From: an uncultured Eubacterium sp.
Lineage (GTDB): Bacteria; Bacillota; Clostridia; Oscillospirales; Acutalibacteraceae
Assembly (NCBI GenBank): GCA_934512155.1
Contig: CAKSWS010000001.1
Coordinates: 21,944-85,943, forward strand
Direction of reading: 5' to 3'
DNA: 64,000 bases
A program made the position numbers and the translations under genes. Below the pieces are notes generated by a model. The model saw only the letters and a list, made by a program, of their open reading frames with translations, was not told where the DNA came from and did no database searches. Shown here in pieces: positions 7,709 to 16,795 of this stretch. Position 1 is the stretch's first letter; the number at the start of each line of letters is the position of its first letter.

Positions 7709-8608
7709 TTAAAAATCATTTTTATGTTTTAATGTTTTTAAAAGCTGTCGTGTATATTTATTTTGATAAGGAAAACTTTTAATAAGGTTTATTTGGATGT
7801 TTTTAACATCCTCTTTTTTTATTTTATAATTTGATTTAATCTCTTCGATTTCAGGAAAATCGCCGCCGCTTAAATCAAAGGCATTTTCCGTAATGCCGTA
7901 GGCTGAATAATAATCTTTATATTTATAACCGTTGCCTAAAATTTTATCTGTCATTTTGCACCATTTTGAAGGAATGTTAAAGCCGTCGGCAATTATAAGC
8001 CCGTGCAGACTTGTGGAAATAACACATTCGCAAGATGCAATTTGTTCTAAAACATTTTGCGGTTCGCCGGTTAAATCAATAATAACGGAATTTTCAATCC
8101 GGTTTTTAATTGTAACATACTCGGGTATATCTTTTTCAACCACGTGAGGAATAATGCCAAGGGCATATTTTTTTGGGGGCAACTTTTTCAGCATAAACGG
8201 TGCCAATATTCCCGGGTCGCCTACAGCACAGTTTATTTTTTTGCCTGTTATTTTTTCTGCGGCTTTGCGTGAAAGTTCGCCCCTTAAAGCTTTGATTTTT
8301 ACAGGTCGCACAAATTCCATTTGGCTGTAATCATCATAACCGTGCATCATGCCGGTACCCCAAACGTAAATGGGTTTTGTTTTGTTTGCCTTTTCTTGCA
8401 ATTCTTTGTCGTGCTTGCCTGTTATGGAACCTTTAACAATTCGCTCAAGCACAGAGCCTATGGCAATCATATCGGATTGGGTAAAAGATTCTTCCTTAAC
8501 GTTTATGTTAAAAAGATTTTCTATTAATGTTTCATTTAAAATGTCGCCCAAATTTGCGCATTTGTAATAATAAAGACTTATTTCTTTAGGTGCTTTTTTA
8601 AAAAACAT
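7709..8608 (-). CDS. Polysaccharide pyruvyl transferase family protein
   Basis: A 299-residue member of the polysaccharide pyruvyl transferase (CsaB/WcaK-like) fold, which adds ketal-linked pyruvate to a cell-surface sugar using PEP. Features include the opening SLYYYKCANLGDILNE, the central SVLERI region, AVGDPGILAPF, and the C-terminal STSLHGLIIADGFNIPSKW, whose SxHG is the family signature. It is the last gene of a minus-strand cluster with an MBOAT acyltransferase and an SGNH protein, suggesting modification of a surface polysaccharide or teichoic acid. Ribosome site AAAGGAGAT precedes the ATG. Confidence 0.82.
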   Translation of the reverse strand: MFFKKAPKEISLYYYKCANLGDILNETLIENLFNINVKEESFTQSDMIAIGSVLERIVKGSITGKHDKELQEKANKTKPIYVWGTGMMHGYDDYSQMEFVRPVKIKALRGELSRKAAEKITGKKINCAVGDPGILAPFMLKKLPPKKYALGIIPHVVEKDIPEYVTIKNRIENSVIIDLTGEPQNVLEQIASCECVISTSLHGLIIADGFNIPSKWCKMTDKILGNGYKYKDYYSAYGITENAFDLSGGDFPEIEEIKSNYKIKKEDVKNIQINLIKSFPYQNKYTRQLLKTLKHKNDF

Positions 8609-8680
8609 ACGGTTATCTCCTTTTGCTGATTTTATTATATCAATAATGATAAAAAAATCAACAGCGGAAAATAAGGGCTT

Positions 8681-9706
8681 TTAAGCATTTTCGGATTTGT
8701 CGGTGCTTTTTACAAACGCCATATAGCCGGTGTTCCAATAATCATATACTGCTTTATCGTCAGGTATTTGCAAATTGTATTTTTCTTTAATAAATTTGCC
8801 TATGTATTCGGTGGCGGCTTTTGCGCCTGTGTAATTTAAGTGATTGCCTTTGTCTCTAAAGCAGTTTTCCATGCTTATGTTCATTTGGTCGTATTCTAAG
8901 TTTAAGTCTATAAAATATGTGTTGTATTCCTTTGCTAAATCTGCCACGGCATTATGCCGTTCACTGTTCCAAGATGAGGGCGACGGCATTTCCACAAGCA
9001 AAACTTTTAAATTTTCTTTTTGGCAAAATGCCATTAATTTTGCAAATTGCTTTAAATTTGCTTTTGAAATTTCTTCCTTTTCGTTTGTGGGTGCCATATA
9101 GTCTGTTTTTGTTATTTTAAAAACTTTGTTGTTGTATCTGTATCCATGGGTTTGCAATTCTTTTGAAGTTGATAAACTTTGCTTTTTCCATTTGTTGTGG
9201 AATTGAAAAACCGGAAAAATGTTATTTATGTCGTTTTCAAAAAACTCCGGCTTTAAACTGTCAAAAAAAGATGTAATGCCGTTGGATTTAATTTTTGCTT
9301 TTTTGTTTTCATTTGGGTTTGTGTCATAAAGCATATCTGTTTCAATTATAACTGCTTGCGGCTTTTGGTTTTTGCATACTTTTTCCAAAAGCTGTTGTGA
9401 TTGTTTTATAGATTGCCTTGCCGACGCACACACGGTAGATGTGTATCCCGTGGATTTCCACAAATCAAGGGGAGAAAATCCGGAATATAAATCACTGTTG
9501 CCTATGCAGGCAATTTGGATGGTGTTGCTTGGTTCATTTATGAAAGAATATGCGTCTTGCAGCTTGTTTGAAAAGCCTGCGGCACTTTTAGCCGAAAATA
9601 AAGTGATTGATAAAAATTGGGTTAAAATCAAAAATGCTGTTAAAAACGCAATTATTCTTATGAATTTTTTGAATTCATTTTTTATATTCTGCTTCATATT
9701 CATCAC
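8681..9706 (-). CDS. SGNH/DltD-like membrane-anchored protein partnered with MBOAT
   Basis: A 341-residue protein with an N-terminal signal-anchor (about residues 16-38) and an extracytoplasmic SGNH-hydrolase-like domain. CIGNSDLYSGFSP near residue 68 supplies the block I Ser region. VIIETDMLYD lies mid-domain, and KGNHLNYTGAKAA near residue 303 carries the C-terminal block V His. Such proteins stand next to MBOAT acyltransferases (as DltD with DltB, or AlgX/J with AlgI) and finish transfer of acyl groups to extracellular polymers. The MBOAT gene lies 9 nt upstream in the same operon. Two ATGs (MMNM) open the frame; the exact one is uncertain. Confidence 0.72.
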   Translation of the reverse strand: MMNMKQNIKNEFKKFIRIIAFLTAFLILTQFLSITLFSAKSAAGFSNKLQDAYSFINEPSNTIQIACIGNSDLYSGFSPLDLWKSTGYTSTVCASARQSIKQSQQLLEKVCKNQKPQAVIIETDMLYDTNPNENKKAKIKSNGITSFFDSLKPEFFENDINNIFPVFQFHNKWKKQSLSTSKELQTHGYRYNNKVFKITKTDYMAPTNEKEEISKANLKQFAKLMAFCQKENLKVLLVEMPSPSSWNSERHNAVADLAKEYNTYFIDLNLEYDQMNISMENCFRDKGNHLNYTGAKAATEYIGKFIKEKYNLQIPDDKAVYDYWNTGYMAFVKSTDKSENA

Positions 9707-9715
9707 ACCTCTTGT

Positions 9716-10279
9716 TTAAAAACCTGCATAAATTAGGTCAATAACGCCGTAGCCTTCGCCGTAAGCACCAAAAATAATTACAAAAAATATCATTGCCATA
9801 AATAAAACAAATTTTGTAATGTATGGCATTTTGCTTATTTTTATTCTTATGTCAATGCCTTTTTCTTTAAGAATTGAAACGGTAATTAAAAGTACGGTTC
9901 CCGCAGCAATTAAAATATAATCTTCGGCAGAAAGCCCAAAGCCGTTTTTGTAGCCGGGTATAAGCACGGCAAAATTAATGTTTGTAAGGGATGCTTTTGC
10001 TATGTAAAGTGCTGTTTTTAAATCCTTTGCCCTAAAAATCAACATACCTATATTAACAATTATAAAAGTTCTTACTGCTTGAAAAACGGCAAAGGGTTTT
10101 GATTTTCTGTTGATTTTTAATTTTGTACAAATTTTGCCAAACAAAGGCTCTGCAAAAAGTCCTGCCATCATTAAAATGTAGTAATATAAACCGTAGGTAA
10201 TGTATTTCCAGCCTGCACCGTGCCAAAATCCATTTAAGAACCAAACAAAAAATAAGGCGGCGGCAGTGGGTATCAGCAT
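9716..10279 (-). CDS. MBOAT O-acyltransferase, C-terminal fragment after frameshift
   Basis: This 187-residue frame is the C-terminal third of an AlgI/DltB-type membrane-bound O-acyltransferase. It begins inside a membrane helix and carries the catalytic region WFLNGFWHGAGWKYITYG, whose His (in WHGA) is the conserved MBOAT residue. Four or five more helices follow. It is not a complete gene: reading continues from the fragment at 10273-11292 if one base is regained in the A7 run (top-strand T7, 10309-10315). No ribosome site precedes its apparent start. With the frame restored the whole protein would be about 520 residues, normal for the family. Confidence 0.8.
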   Translation of the reverse strand: MLIPTAAALFFVWFLNGFWHGAGWKYITYGLYYYILMMAGLFAEPLFGKICTKLKINRKSKPFAVFQAVRTFIIVNIGMLIFRAKDLKTALYIAKASLTNINFAVLIPGYKNGFGLSAEDYILIAAGTVLLITVSILKEKGIDIRIKISKMPYITKFVLFMAMIFFVIIFGAYGEGYGVIDLIYAGF

Positions 10280-11292
10280 ACTGTAATATGGGCTGAAATT
10301 TTTTCTTGTTTTTTTGAAAGTGAAGTAAACGGTTTAGACAGTGAAATGGGGTAAAAAATATAATCTCTTAACCAAGTGCCTAACGAAATGTGCCACCTTG
10401 TCCAAAATTCATTTATTGATTTTGCAAAAAACGGTTGGTTAAAGTTTTCCGGCAACGTTATACCCATCATTTCTCCAAGACCGCACATAACATCCATAAT
10501 TCCCGAAAATTCGCAGTAAAGTTGCAGTGTGTAAAATAAAATGGCGGCAACAATTTGAATTCCCGAATATTTTTGAGGATTGTCAAACACTGCGCTTACA
10601 AGTAAAACCGCCCTGTCAGCAATAATTGTTTTTTTAATTAATCCCCACACAATGCGAACACAACCGTTTACAACATTGTGAAAATTCAGCGGCGCACATT
10701 TTTTTAGCTGAGTACCCAGTTGGCTGTACCGTGCCACCGGACCCTCCACCACGGTAAGCATAAAGCCTAAGTAAAGAGCAATGCGAAACGGGTTTTTCTC
10801 TGCCTCACACCTGCAATAATAAACATCGGCAAGGTAGCTGATTGCCTGCAATGTGAAAAACGATATGCCGAGAGGCTGAATTATTGACGCCTCTTTAATA
10901 CTTAAATTGAAAATACCGTTGACTGTGGAAATAAAAAAGTTTGAGTATTTGCATACAAGCAAAATTGTCGAAACAGCGGCAATTCCCGTAAACAGCACAG
11001 TGCATTTGTATTTTGTGTATTTTTGTTTCAGTTCTTTTCTGCTGCTTTTCTCGGCAAGTTTTCTTTTTTCTTTGTATTGTCGGTTAATTTTGTCTATTGT
11101 CAATCCTGCCGCCCAAACAATCATGGTTTCAAGTAAAATTTGAATTACATTGCCTTTAGATGAAATAAAGTAAAATATATAAGAGCCGGCAAGCAAAACA
11201 ATCCATTTTATCTTTTTAGGCACAAGGCTGTAAAGTATAAACGTGGTGCCAAAGTAAATTATAAAAAACGCAAAGGTGTTATAGCCAATCAT
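10273..11292 (-). CDS. MBOAT O-acyltransferase, N-terminal fragment (frameshifted)
   Basis: This 339-residue frame contains the first eight or so helices of an AlgI/DltB-type MBOAT acyltransferase, including PLGISFFTLQAISYLADVY, the EGPVARYSQL loop and NEFWTRWHISLGTWLRDYI, all family landmarks. The last residues (KKQEKISAHITVC) are out of frame; shifting by -1 at the A7 run gives KKTRKNFSPYYSMLIP, which joins smoothly to the downstream fragment. The enzyme would move acyl groups across the membrane for polymer acylation with the SGNH protein. The break may be a real inactivation, a phase-variable tract, or an assembly error. Confidence 0.82.
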   Translation of the reverse strand: MIGYNTFAFFIIYFGTTFILYSLVPKKIKWIVLLAGSYIFYFISSKGNVIQILLETMIVWAAGLTIDKINRQYKEKRKLAEKSSRKELKQKYTKYKCTVLFTGIAAVSTILLVCKYSNFFISTVNGIFNLSIKEASIIQPLGISFFTLQAISYLADVYYCRCEAEKNPFRIALYLGFMLTVVEGPVARYSQLGTQLKKCAPLNFHNVVNGCVRIVWGLIKKTIIADRAVLLVSAVFDNPQKYSGIQIVAAILFYTLQLYCEFSGIMDVMCGLGEMMGITLPENFNQPFFAKSINEFWTRWHISLGTWLRDYIFYPISLSKPFTSLSKKQEKISAHITVC

Positions 11293-11481
11293 AATTTTAT
11301 CCTTAATTTATATATTGCATAAAATATAGCAGTTTCTTCTTACTGCTTGGTGAATTTTTTATTTCAATTTTGTAATTTAGTTAAATTATAATTCTGTTTT
11401 TTAATAATTTGCTTAACCGAATATAAAATTCGGGTAAAGAAAAAATGCAAAATCAACTAAGGTGTTACAATTAAACGTTAA

Positions 11482-11510
11482 TTGACAAAACTTTGTATGT
11501 GTGATATAAA
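11482..11510 (+). promoter_or_regulatory. Consensus sigma-A promoter of the LiaF-like gene
   Basis: TTGACA (11482-11487), 17-nt spacer, TATAAA (11505-11510), about 40 nt before the start codon. The rest of the 11293-11481 gap is AT-rich with no other feature seen. Confidence 0.8.
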
Positions 11511-11553
11511 AAAATTAAAGCAGTGGTTATGATTTTTGAAAGGGAGGAAAATT

Positions 11554-12270
11554 ATGAGCAGTAAGGTAAAAGGAATCCTATGGGGTGTTGCAGTTGCCGC
11601 TTTAGGTGTTTTGTGGGGCCTTAAAGAAGCAAATATTTTAACCGCTAATTTGTTTTTTAACGGTTGGTGGACTTTGTTTTTAATTGTTCCCGGTGTTATT
11701 TCTCTGATTAAAGATAAAAATAAAACAGGCGGATTTATTATAACTTTTATCGGCGCAGTGCTTCTTGTTAATTGCTATTATGATTTGGGGCAGTTTAAAG
11801 CGTATATAATGCCCGGTGTGGTTGTTCTTATAGGCGTAATCATTATTGCAAACAGCATTAAGAATAAAAACGTTGAAAATAAAGACGGTGAAAATTCAAA
11901 TTTTGATTTTGCCGGTGCGGAAACAGTGCAGTCAAAAGGAAGCAGCGGCGGATACACGGCAATTTTTTCAGGTCATAATTATGAATTTACCGGCGATTTT
12001 AACGGCGGCAGTTTTACGGCTGTTTTCGGCGGATTGAAAATAGATTTAACAAAGGCAAACATTAAGCCGGGTTGTTTTATTGAAACTTTTGCCGCTTTCG
12101 GCGGCATTGATTTAATTGTGCCAAACGGTTATTATGTAGAGGTTAAGTCAAACAGCATTTTTGGCGGCGTTGGTGATAAAACAAATAAATCCTCGGCAAC
12201 CGTTGAAAACAGAATTTATTTAAACAGTAAAAACATATTCGGCGGCACAGATGTTAAAACAGGATATTAA
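11554..12270 (+). CDS. LiaF/LiaI-like membrane protein with C-terminal beta domain
   Basis: A 238-residue protein. Four short hydrophobic segments fill the first ~110 residues (KGILWGVAVAALGVLWGL, then WWTLFLIVPGVISLI, and a pair between GGFIITFIGAVLL and MPGVVVLIGVIII), like the LiaI-LiaF-type transmembrane region. A linker leads to a glycine-rich beta domain with repeated F-G-G motifs (TAVFGGLKIDLTKA, AFGGIDLIVPNG, SIFGGVGDKT), typical of the LiaF C-terminal toastrack-like domain. Such proteins sense or report cell-envelope stress. The ATG at 11554 follows AGGGAGG at the right distance; the longer TTG frame would overlap that site. It is monocistronic, and no LiaRS pair is nearby. Confidence 0.75.
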   Translation: MSSKVKGILWGVAVAALGVLWGLKEANILTANLFFNGWWTLFLIVPGVISLIKDKNKTGGFIITFIGAVLLVNCYYDLGQFKAYIMPGVVVLIGVIIIANSIKNKNVENKDGENSNFDFAGAETVQSKGSSGGYTAIFSGHNYEFTGDFNGGSFTAVFGGLKIDLTKANIKPGCFIETFAAFGGIDLIVPNGYYVEVKSNSIFGGVGDKTNKSSATVENRIYLNSKNIFGGTDVKTGY

Positions 12271-12277
12271 AAAAAGC

Positions 12278-12316
12278 AAAGCACCTTTTTACTTCAATGT
12301 AAAAAGGTGCTTTTTT
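12278..12316 (+). terminator. Terminator of the LiaF-like gene
   Basis: AAAGCACCTTTTTAC pairs with its complement across a 6-nt loop and runs into T6. Confidence 0.88.
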
Positions 12317-12635
12317 GTTGCCTTTTTTAAATAATAGACATAAACCATTCCACGGTTTCCGGGTTGTGGTTTATAAGTCGCTTGTTTTTTGCAACATGAA
12401 AAGGTGGTACAACTTCGCCGTGTTTACGGCGTAATATATAAAATAAGTAAATATTTACAAGTCTCCCTTGTTAAAAGGTGAAAGTTTTTGCTTGCAAAAA
12501 CCGGGAAATTCAATAAAATTTTGATTGTCTACAAGAATCCCTCCGGCAACATACAGTATTGCCGTTCTCATCTAATAAAGGAAATTTAATATCTGCAGCA
12601 AATTAGCTTTTTAACAAGTTAGATAAAATAAATTT
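12317..12635. other. 319-bp intergenic stretch without a gene
   Basis: I see no coding frame worth calling. It holds a short dyad GCCGTG/TACGGC near 12418-12431, a degenerate copy (12461-12480) of the CTCCCTTGT-AAAGGG palindrome seen elsewhere in the window, and sequence resembling decayed repeat material. It is the 3' side of the MetE-like gene, but no clear terminator for that gene is visible. Confidence 0.4.
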
Positions 12636-13745
12636 TTATCCCCATACTTCTTTGGCAATTTCCTTAACAAGGTTAAGTTTTGACCACTGCTCTTCTTCTG
12701 TTATTTTATTGCCTATTTCGCAAGAGGCAAAGCCGCATTGCGGGCTTAAACAAAGTCTTTCAAGGGGAACATATTTTGCCGCTTCTCTAATTTTGGAAAT
12801 AATTTCTTTTTTATCTTCAAGTTTTGGTGATTTTGTGGTAATTAACCCTAAAACAACTGTTTTGTTCGGTGAAACTTTGGCAAGCGGTTCAAATCCGCCG
12901 GAACGTTCATCGTCATATTCAAGCAAAAGTGCGTCAACATTTTCATTTGCAAAAACATAATCGGCTACGGGGTCGTATGCGCCGCTTGAGAAAAATGTGG
13001 AGTGGTAGTTGCCACGGCAAATGTGAGATGTAATAACCATATCTTTTGGTTTGTTTTCAAGGGCAAGGTTGTTAACTTTAAGCAGTTGGGCTTTAAATTC
13101 TTCTGCCGTAAAGCCAAAAACATCATTGTTTCCGCAATCGCCTAAAACAGAACCCCAAGAGCAATCGTCAAGTTGTAAGTTGCGGCATCCTGCATTGTAA
13201 AATTGGTTTATTACATCATGGTATGCTGCTGCAATATCTTCAATAAGTTCGTCATTTGTGGCATAAAATTTTCTTGTGCTTTCAATGTTGTTTGGTACAA
13301 TAAACTGCAAAAATGTTTGTGCAGGTGCCGGTACGGTGTATTTTGCCACGGTGTTTTCGTCTTCAAATTGTTTTAAAAACTTAAAGTATTCAACAAACGG
13401 GTGTGGCTTTGCCTTGAATTTGCCAATCAAGTATGTGTCATCAAGCACGGCAAGCTCTGCGTTAAACTGTACTCCGCCGCCGGTTGCTTTGTGTTCCACG
13501 CCGTCAAATCCCCACATAAAATCAAGGTGCCAAAACGTTCTTCTGAATTCACCGTCTGTAATTGCGTGAAAACCAAGTTCCTTTTGCTTTGCAACTAATT
13601 TTGTAATTTCTTTGTTTATGATTTCGTCGTATTCCGACTGTGAAATTTTTTTGTTTTTATAATTTTCTTTTGCATTTTTTAATGATTGCGGTCTTAAAAA
13701 GCTGCCCACAAAATCATATTTAAAAGGTGTTTTTAATGTGCTCAT
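12636..13745 (-). CDS. Cobalamin-independent methionine synthase II family protein (YxjG-like)
   Basis: A 369-residue TIM-barrel protein of the MetE C-terminal family (YxjG/YxjH type), expected to transfer methyl to homocysteine or a related thiol. The zinc site is complete: HICRGN (H-x-C), a Glu in LLLEYDD, and Cys in SPQCGFAS near the C-terminus. VGSFLRP at the N-terminus and DGEFRRTFWHLDF are family landmarks. The chosen ATG at 13745 follows GGAGGACAATTTT; the longer frame starts upstream of that site. It lacks the N-terminal folate half of MetE, as usual for this group. A LysR regulator gene lies directly upstream on the same strand. Confidence 0.85.
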   Translation of the reverse strand: MSTLKTPFKYDFVGSFLRPQSLKNAKENYKNKKISQSEYDEIINKEITKLVAKQKELGFHAITDGEFRRTFWHLDFMWGFDGVEHKATGGGVQFNAELAVLDDTYLIGKFKAKPHPFVEYFKFLKQFEDENTVAKYTVPAPAQTFLQFIVPNNIESTRKFYATNDELIEDIAAAYHDVINQFYNAGCRNLQLDDCSWGSVLGDCGNNDVFGFTAEEFKAQLLKVNNLALENKPKDMVITSHICRGNYHSTFFSSGAYDPVADYVFANENVDALLLEYDDERSGGFEPLAKVSPNKTVVLGLITTKSPKLEDKKEIISKIREAAKYVPLERLCLSPQCGFASCEIGNKITEEEQWSKLNLVKEIAKEVWG

Positions 13746-13832
13746 AAAATTGTCCTCCGTTTTTTGTTGAGGATAGTTTAACACATAAAAATTATTTTGT
13801 GAAATACCAATAAAAACTGATTTTCCATAGTT

Positions 13833-14738
13833 TTAAACTATGGATGCGTATTTGTTTAAAGAGTCGATATATGCCTCTGCATATCGTGAAAGTAAAATGT
13901 TTTTCTTTTTGATTAAGCCAATGTGCATTGTGCAATCCATTTTAAGAGGTTTTGCAATAATGTCTTCTCCGTTAAGTTCTTTATCTATAATTCCCGAACT
14001 TACGGTAAACCCGTTTAATCCTATTGCTAGGTTAAATAATGTTGCCCTGTCTCTTACCTGAATGTTTTTCGGCATATCAAGTACGCTTAAAAATTCCTCG
14101 CTGAAATAAAAGGAGTTTCGTTTGCCCTGCTCATAAACTAAGTAGGGGTAAGGCTTCAGTTCATCAAGAGTTATGATTTCTTTTTGTGCAAGGGGGTGTT
14201 TTTTGCTGATGAAAACATGGGGCAGGGCTGTAAAAATTTCTTCAAAAATCAAGTTGTTTTTATGAAGTAATTTTGTTAAAACGTCTTCATTTTGTTCTGA
14301 AAGATATAGAATGCCGAGTTCGCTGTTGCCGTTTGCCACATCGTCTATTATTTCTCCGGTTTGGGTTTCACGCAAAATAAAACTGTATTCATCGGCATTA
14401 AATTTGTTTACCACGTCAACAAAAGCGTTAACTGCAAAGGAGTAATGCTGGCAGGAAACAGAGAATTTAGGCGTTCTTTTTTCCTCTGTGCAAAAATGGT
14501 CTTTCATTATATCCGCCTGTTCAAGTAAATTGCGTGCAAAAGAAAGCAGTTCTTCACCTTCCCTTGTAACGACAACACCTTTGCTTGAACGCACAAAAGC
14601 CGTTACTCCCATTTCTTTTTCTAAGTTGTGAATTGCATTGCTTAAACTTGGTTGTGAAATATAAAGTTTTTCTGCCGCTTCCGTTATATTTTTACATTCG
14701 GCAACTGTTATTAAGTATTTAAGTTGTTGCAGTGTCAT
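13833..14738 (-). CDS. LysR family transcriptional regulator
   Basis: A 301-residue LysR-type regulator of standard length. Residues 1-60 hold the winged helix-turn-helix (LKYLITVAECKNITEAAEKL, with YISQPSLSNAIHNLE), followed by a linker helix and a periplasmic-binding-like effector domain. It is on the same strand as the MetE-II-like gene and 87 nt upstream of it, so it may control that gene and possibly itself, but the tandem rather than divergent layout is less typical. The palindrome CCATAGT...ACTATGG overlaps its stop codon and may act as a weak terminator or operator. The effector is unknown. Confidence 0.9.
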   Translation of the reverse strand: MTLQQLKYLITVAECKNITEAAEKLYISQPSLSNAIHNLEKEMGVTAFVRSSKGVVVTREGEELLSFARNLLEQADIMKDHFCTEEKRTPKFSVSCQHYSFAVNAFVDVVNKFNADEYSFILRETQTGEIIDDVANGNSELGILYLSEQNEDVLTKLLHKNNLIFEEIFTALPHVFISKKHPLAQKEIITLDELKPYPYLVYEQGKRNSFYFSEEFLSVLDMPKNIQVRDRATLFNLAIGLNGFTVSSGIIDKELNGEDIIAKPLKMDCTMHIGLIKKKNILLSRYAEAYIDSLNKYASIV

Positions 14739-14905
14739 TTTTACCTCTGTTTGGTTTTGTTGTTTGGCAACAGTTCATTGCCGGTTAATTTTAAATACGT
14801 TCAATAATTGCGATTCTAATTGTTTGGGAAATTGACGATTTGCTTAAAAGCGATTTATTTTTCTTGAAATTATTTCTATCTTTTAAAGGTTTATAAGCTT
14901 TTGAT

Positions 14906-16270
14906 TTATTCCCAGCCGTTGCAATAGTTTTTGTTATGCTCAATATATTCGTCAACAAGTTTCACTGCTATTGAATAGCTGTTAACAAGTGGATGAAGCG
15001 TAAGTGCCTGAATAGCCGCACTTTTGCTGCGTTCTCTTATTGCTTTTGAAGCAAGCCTTTCGTAGTTTTTAACTCTGCGGATAAGCTCAAGGTTTTGTTC
15101 GTCAACCTTGCCGATATGATGAGGTGTGCAACCATTTGCATTTACATCACAGGTGATTTCTACCACATCGTCATCTTTTAAGCCGTTAATAGAGCCGTGG
15201 TTTGGAATGCACATAATCATCGTTCCGGTTGAGCCGCTTTGAGCTGTTTCTATAAATTTAAGTGCAACGCCTGCATAGCCGCCGTCATCTTCTTCGTAAA
15301 TGTTAAAGTGCCAAGGCTCTGTGCGTTTTTCGCCGGTTTCGCTTGCCATATAACTGCCCTCTCGCATTCCGTACCATTTGCTGAAAACTTTAAGGCAACT
15401 TTCAAAATCGTTTTCAATATCCATTTGTGAAAGTTCGGCTGTCATGGATTTGTTAATATCTCTTATTTGTTCGCCACGAGTTTGCTTGGCTTTTAATATA
15501 TTTTCAACCGCTTTTTCACGGTAGTAAAAATAATAAAGGTATTCGTTTAAAACGCAACCTCTGTCTTTAAGTAAATCTTTTTCAAAATAGCGCATATCAC
15601 TTTGTTTGTATGCTTTGTCATTTTCAATAAGTTCCGGCATAATTTCTTTGCCGTTTAGCTTTATGCTTTTAAAATATGAAAGGTGGTTAAGACCGTAACA
15701 TTCACCTACAATGTTATTTGGATTTTCGCCGTACATAAGGGCAAATGTGCGTAACATCCCCGACGGGGCATCGCAAATTCCGTATGTAAAATCATATCCC
15801 ATATCTCGAAGAGTTTGGCTTACAACTCCTGCAGGGTTGGTAAAGTTAAATACTTTAACCTGCGGCTTTGAATGTTTTTTAATAAGTTCACAGTATTCGG
15901 CAAGTGCAGGCACACTTCTTATGGCAAACGAAAGCCCTGCCGCCCCTGTTGTTTCCTGACCTAAAACGCCGTAATTTAAAGCAATTCTTTCGTCTTTTGC
16001 CCGCATATCGTCTTCGCCTACACGAATTGTGGTTATAACATAATCGGCGTTTGTTACAGCTTCAATTGCATCGGTTGTAAGCGTAAATTTCATTTTTGGG
16101 CAAAGAAGTTTTGCAACATGGTTTGCCATGCCACCGTAAATTCTTAATTTTTCCTCGTTGTTGTCCATAAAGCAAAGTTCGTCAATGTGCAGTTTTTCAG
16201 CCTTTTGTGCAATGCTTTTTGCAAGAAACATTGAACGAACTCCGCCACCGCCGATTACTGTAATTTTCAT
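14906..16270 (-). CDS. Glycoside hydrolase family 4 (6-phospho-beta-glucosidase-like)
   Basis: A 454-residue GH4 enzyme of usual length. It uses NAD+ and a divalent metal to hydrolyse a (phospho)glycoside by an oxidation-elimination route. The NAD site is GGGGVRSMF (residues 7-15). NFTNPAGVVSQ follows, then CDAPSG (about residue 170) carries the metal-binding Cys and GLNHLSYF (about 197) the metal-binding His. Sequence character fits the 6-phospho-beta-glucosidase subgroup, but substrate and anomer are inferred. It appears monocistronic; no PTS or ABC sugar importer adjoins it. Upstream lies a decayed acyltransferase remnant. Confidence 0.87.
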   Translation of the reverse strand: MKITVIGGGGVRSMFLAKSIAQKAEKLHIDELCFMDNNEEKLRIYGGMANHVAKLLCPKMKFTLTTDAIEAVTNADYVITTIRVGEDDMRAKDERIALNYGVLGQETTGAAGLSFAIRSVPALAEYCELIKKHSKPQVKVFNFTNPAGVVSQTLRDMGYDFTYGICDAPSGMLRTFALMYGENPNNIVGECYGLNHLSYFKSIKLNGKEIMPELIENDKAYKQSDMRYFEKDLLKDRGCVLNEYLYYFYYREKAVENILKAKQTRGEQIRDINKSMTAELSQMDIENDFESCLKVFSKWYGMREGSYMASETGEKRTEPWHFNIYEEDDGGYAGVALKFIETAQSGSTGTMIMCIPNHGSINGLKDDDVVEITCDVNANGCTPHHIGKVDEQNLELIRRVKNYERLASKAIRERSKSAAIQALTLHPLVNSYSIAVKLVDEYIEHNKNYCNGWE

Positions 16271-16287
16271 AAGATTACTCCTTTGTT

Positions 16288-16480
16288 TTAATTATTGTGT
16301 TTTTGTGAATTTGCATTTAAAAGTTTTTGTTTTAAAGAATCGTGCAGAGAGTAAGCGAGCCTGTTTGCCTCGCTTTTTTCTTATTGGTTTACAGGGAACG
16401 CAAACAGCAACCGTGTTTGCCGGTATTTCATTTTTAACAATATTTCCGGTATCTATAACGGAATTATCGCTTGTTTTTTG
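16288..16480 (-). pseudogene. Remnant of a hexapeptide-repeat O-acetyltransferase (C-terminus)
   Basis: A minus-strand frame reads NSVIDTGNIVKNEIPANT then VAVCVPCKPIRKK, closely resembling the C-terminal coil of maltose/galactoside-type O-acetyltransferases (IGAGSVVTKDIP then NTVAVGNPCRVIR). A one-base slip at the top-strand T6 run (16374-16379) continues into EANRLAYSLHDSLKQKLL and a stop at 16288-16290, which also looks protein-like. The N-terminal two thirds cannot be found upstream. It is read as a decayed gene end, not a functional one. Confidence 0.45.
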
Positions 16481-16795
16481 CATTTTTAATTTCGGTTTTA
16501 AATTTAGGGTTATAATCACCGTGAAAAAACAGTCCTCCGGCACAATAATATTGATTATAATGATTCCTTGTATAAATTTTTATTTCATTTTAATTATATT
16601 GAAAATTTTTGTTAAATTCAATAGTGATTTGTTTTGCATTGTAATAATTATTATTCCTTATTCAGTTGCTTTTTTGTTTCTTTTTGTTACCATAAATTTG
16701 TTAAAACAGTTTAATTAATCAGTGTGTTATGTGCTGAGTTTTATAAGAGTGTACGCATTGGTTAGCCTTAGCTAACTTTTATTCGAATCAAGGAG

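Noticed and set aside
10299..10320. Programmed -1 frameshifting in the MBOAT gene
   Set aside because: The A7 tract fits a slippery site, but only a weak bulged stem lies downstream; kept as a possibility within the frameshift finding, not as an annotated feature.
16158..16718. 186-codon plus-strand frame
   Set aside because: It begins antisense to the GH4 start, crosses the acyltransferase remnant, has no ribosome site and is a run of hydrophobic residues typical of AT-rich antisense.
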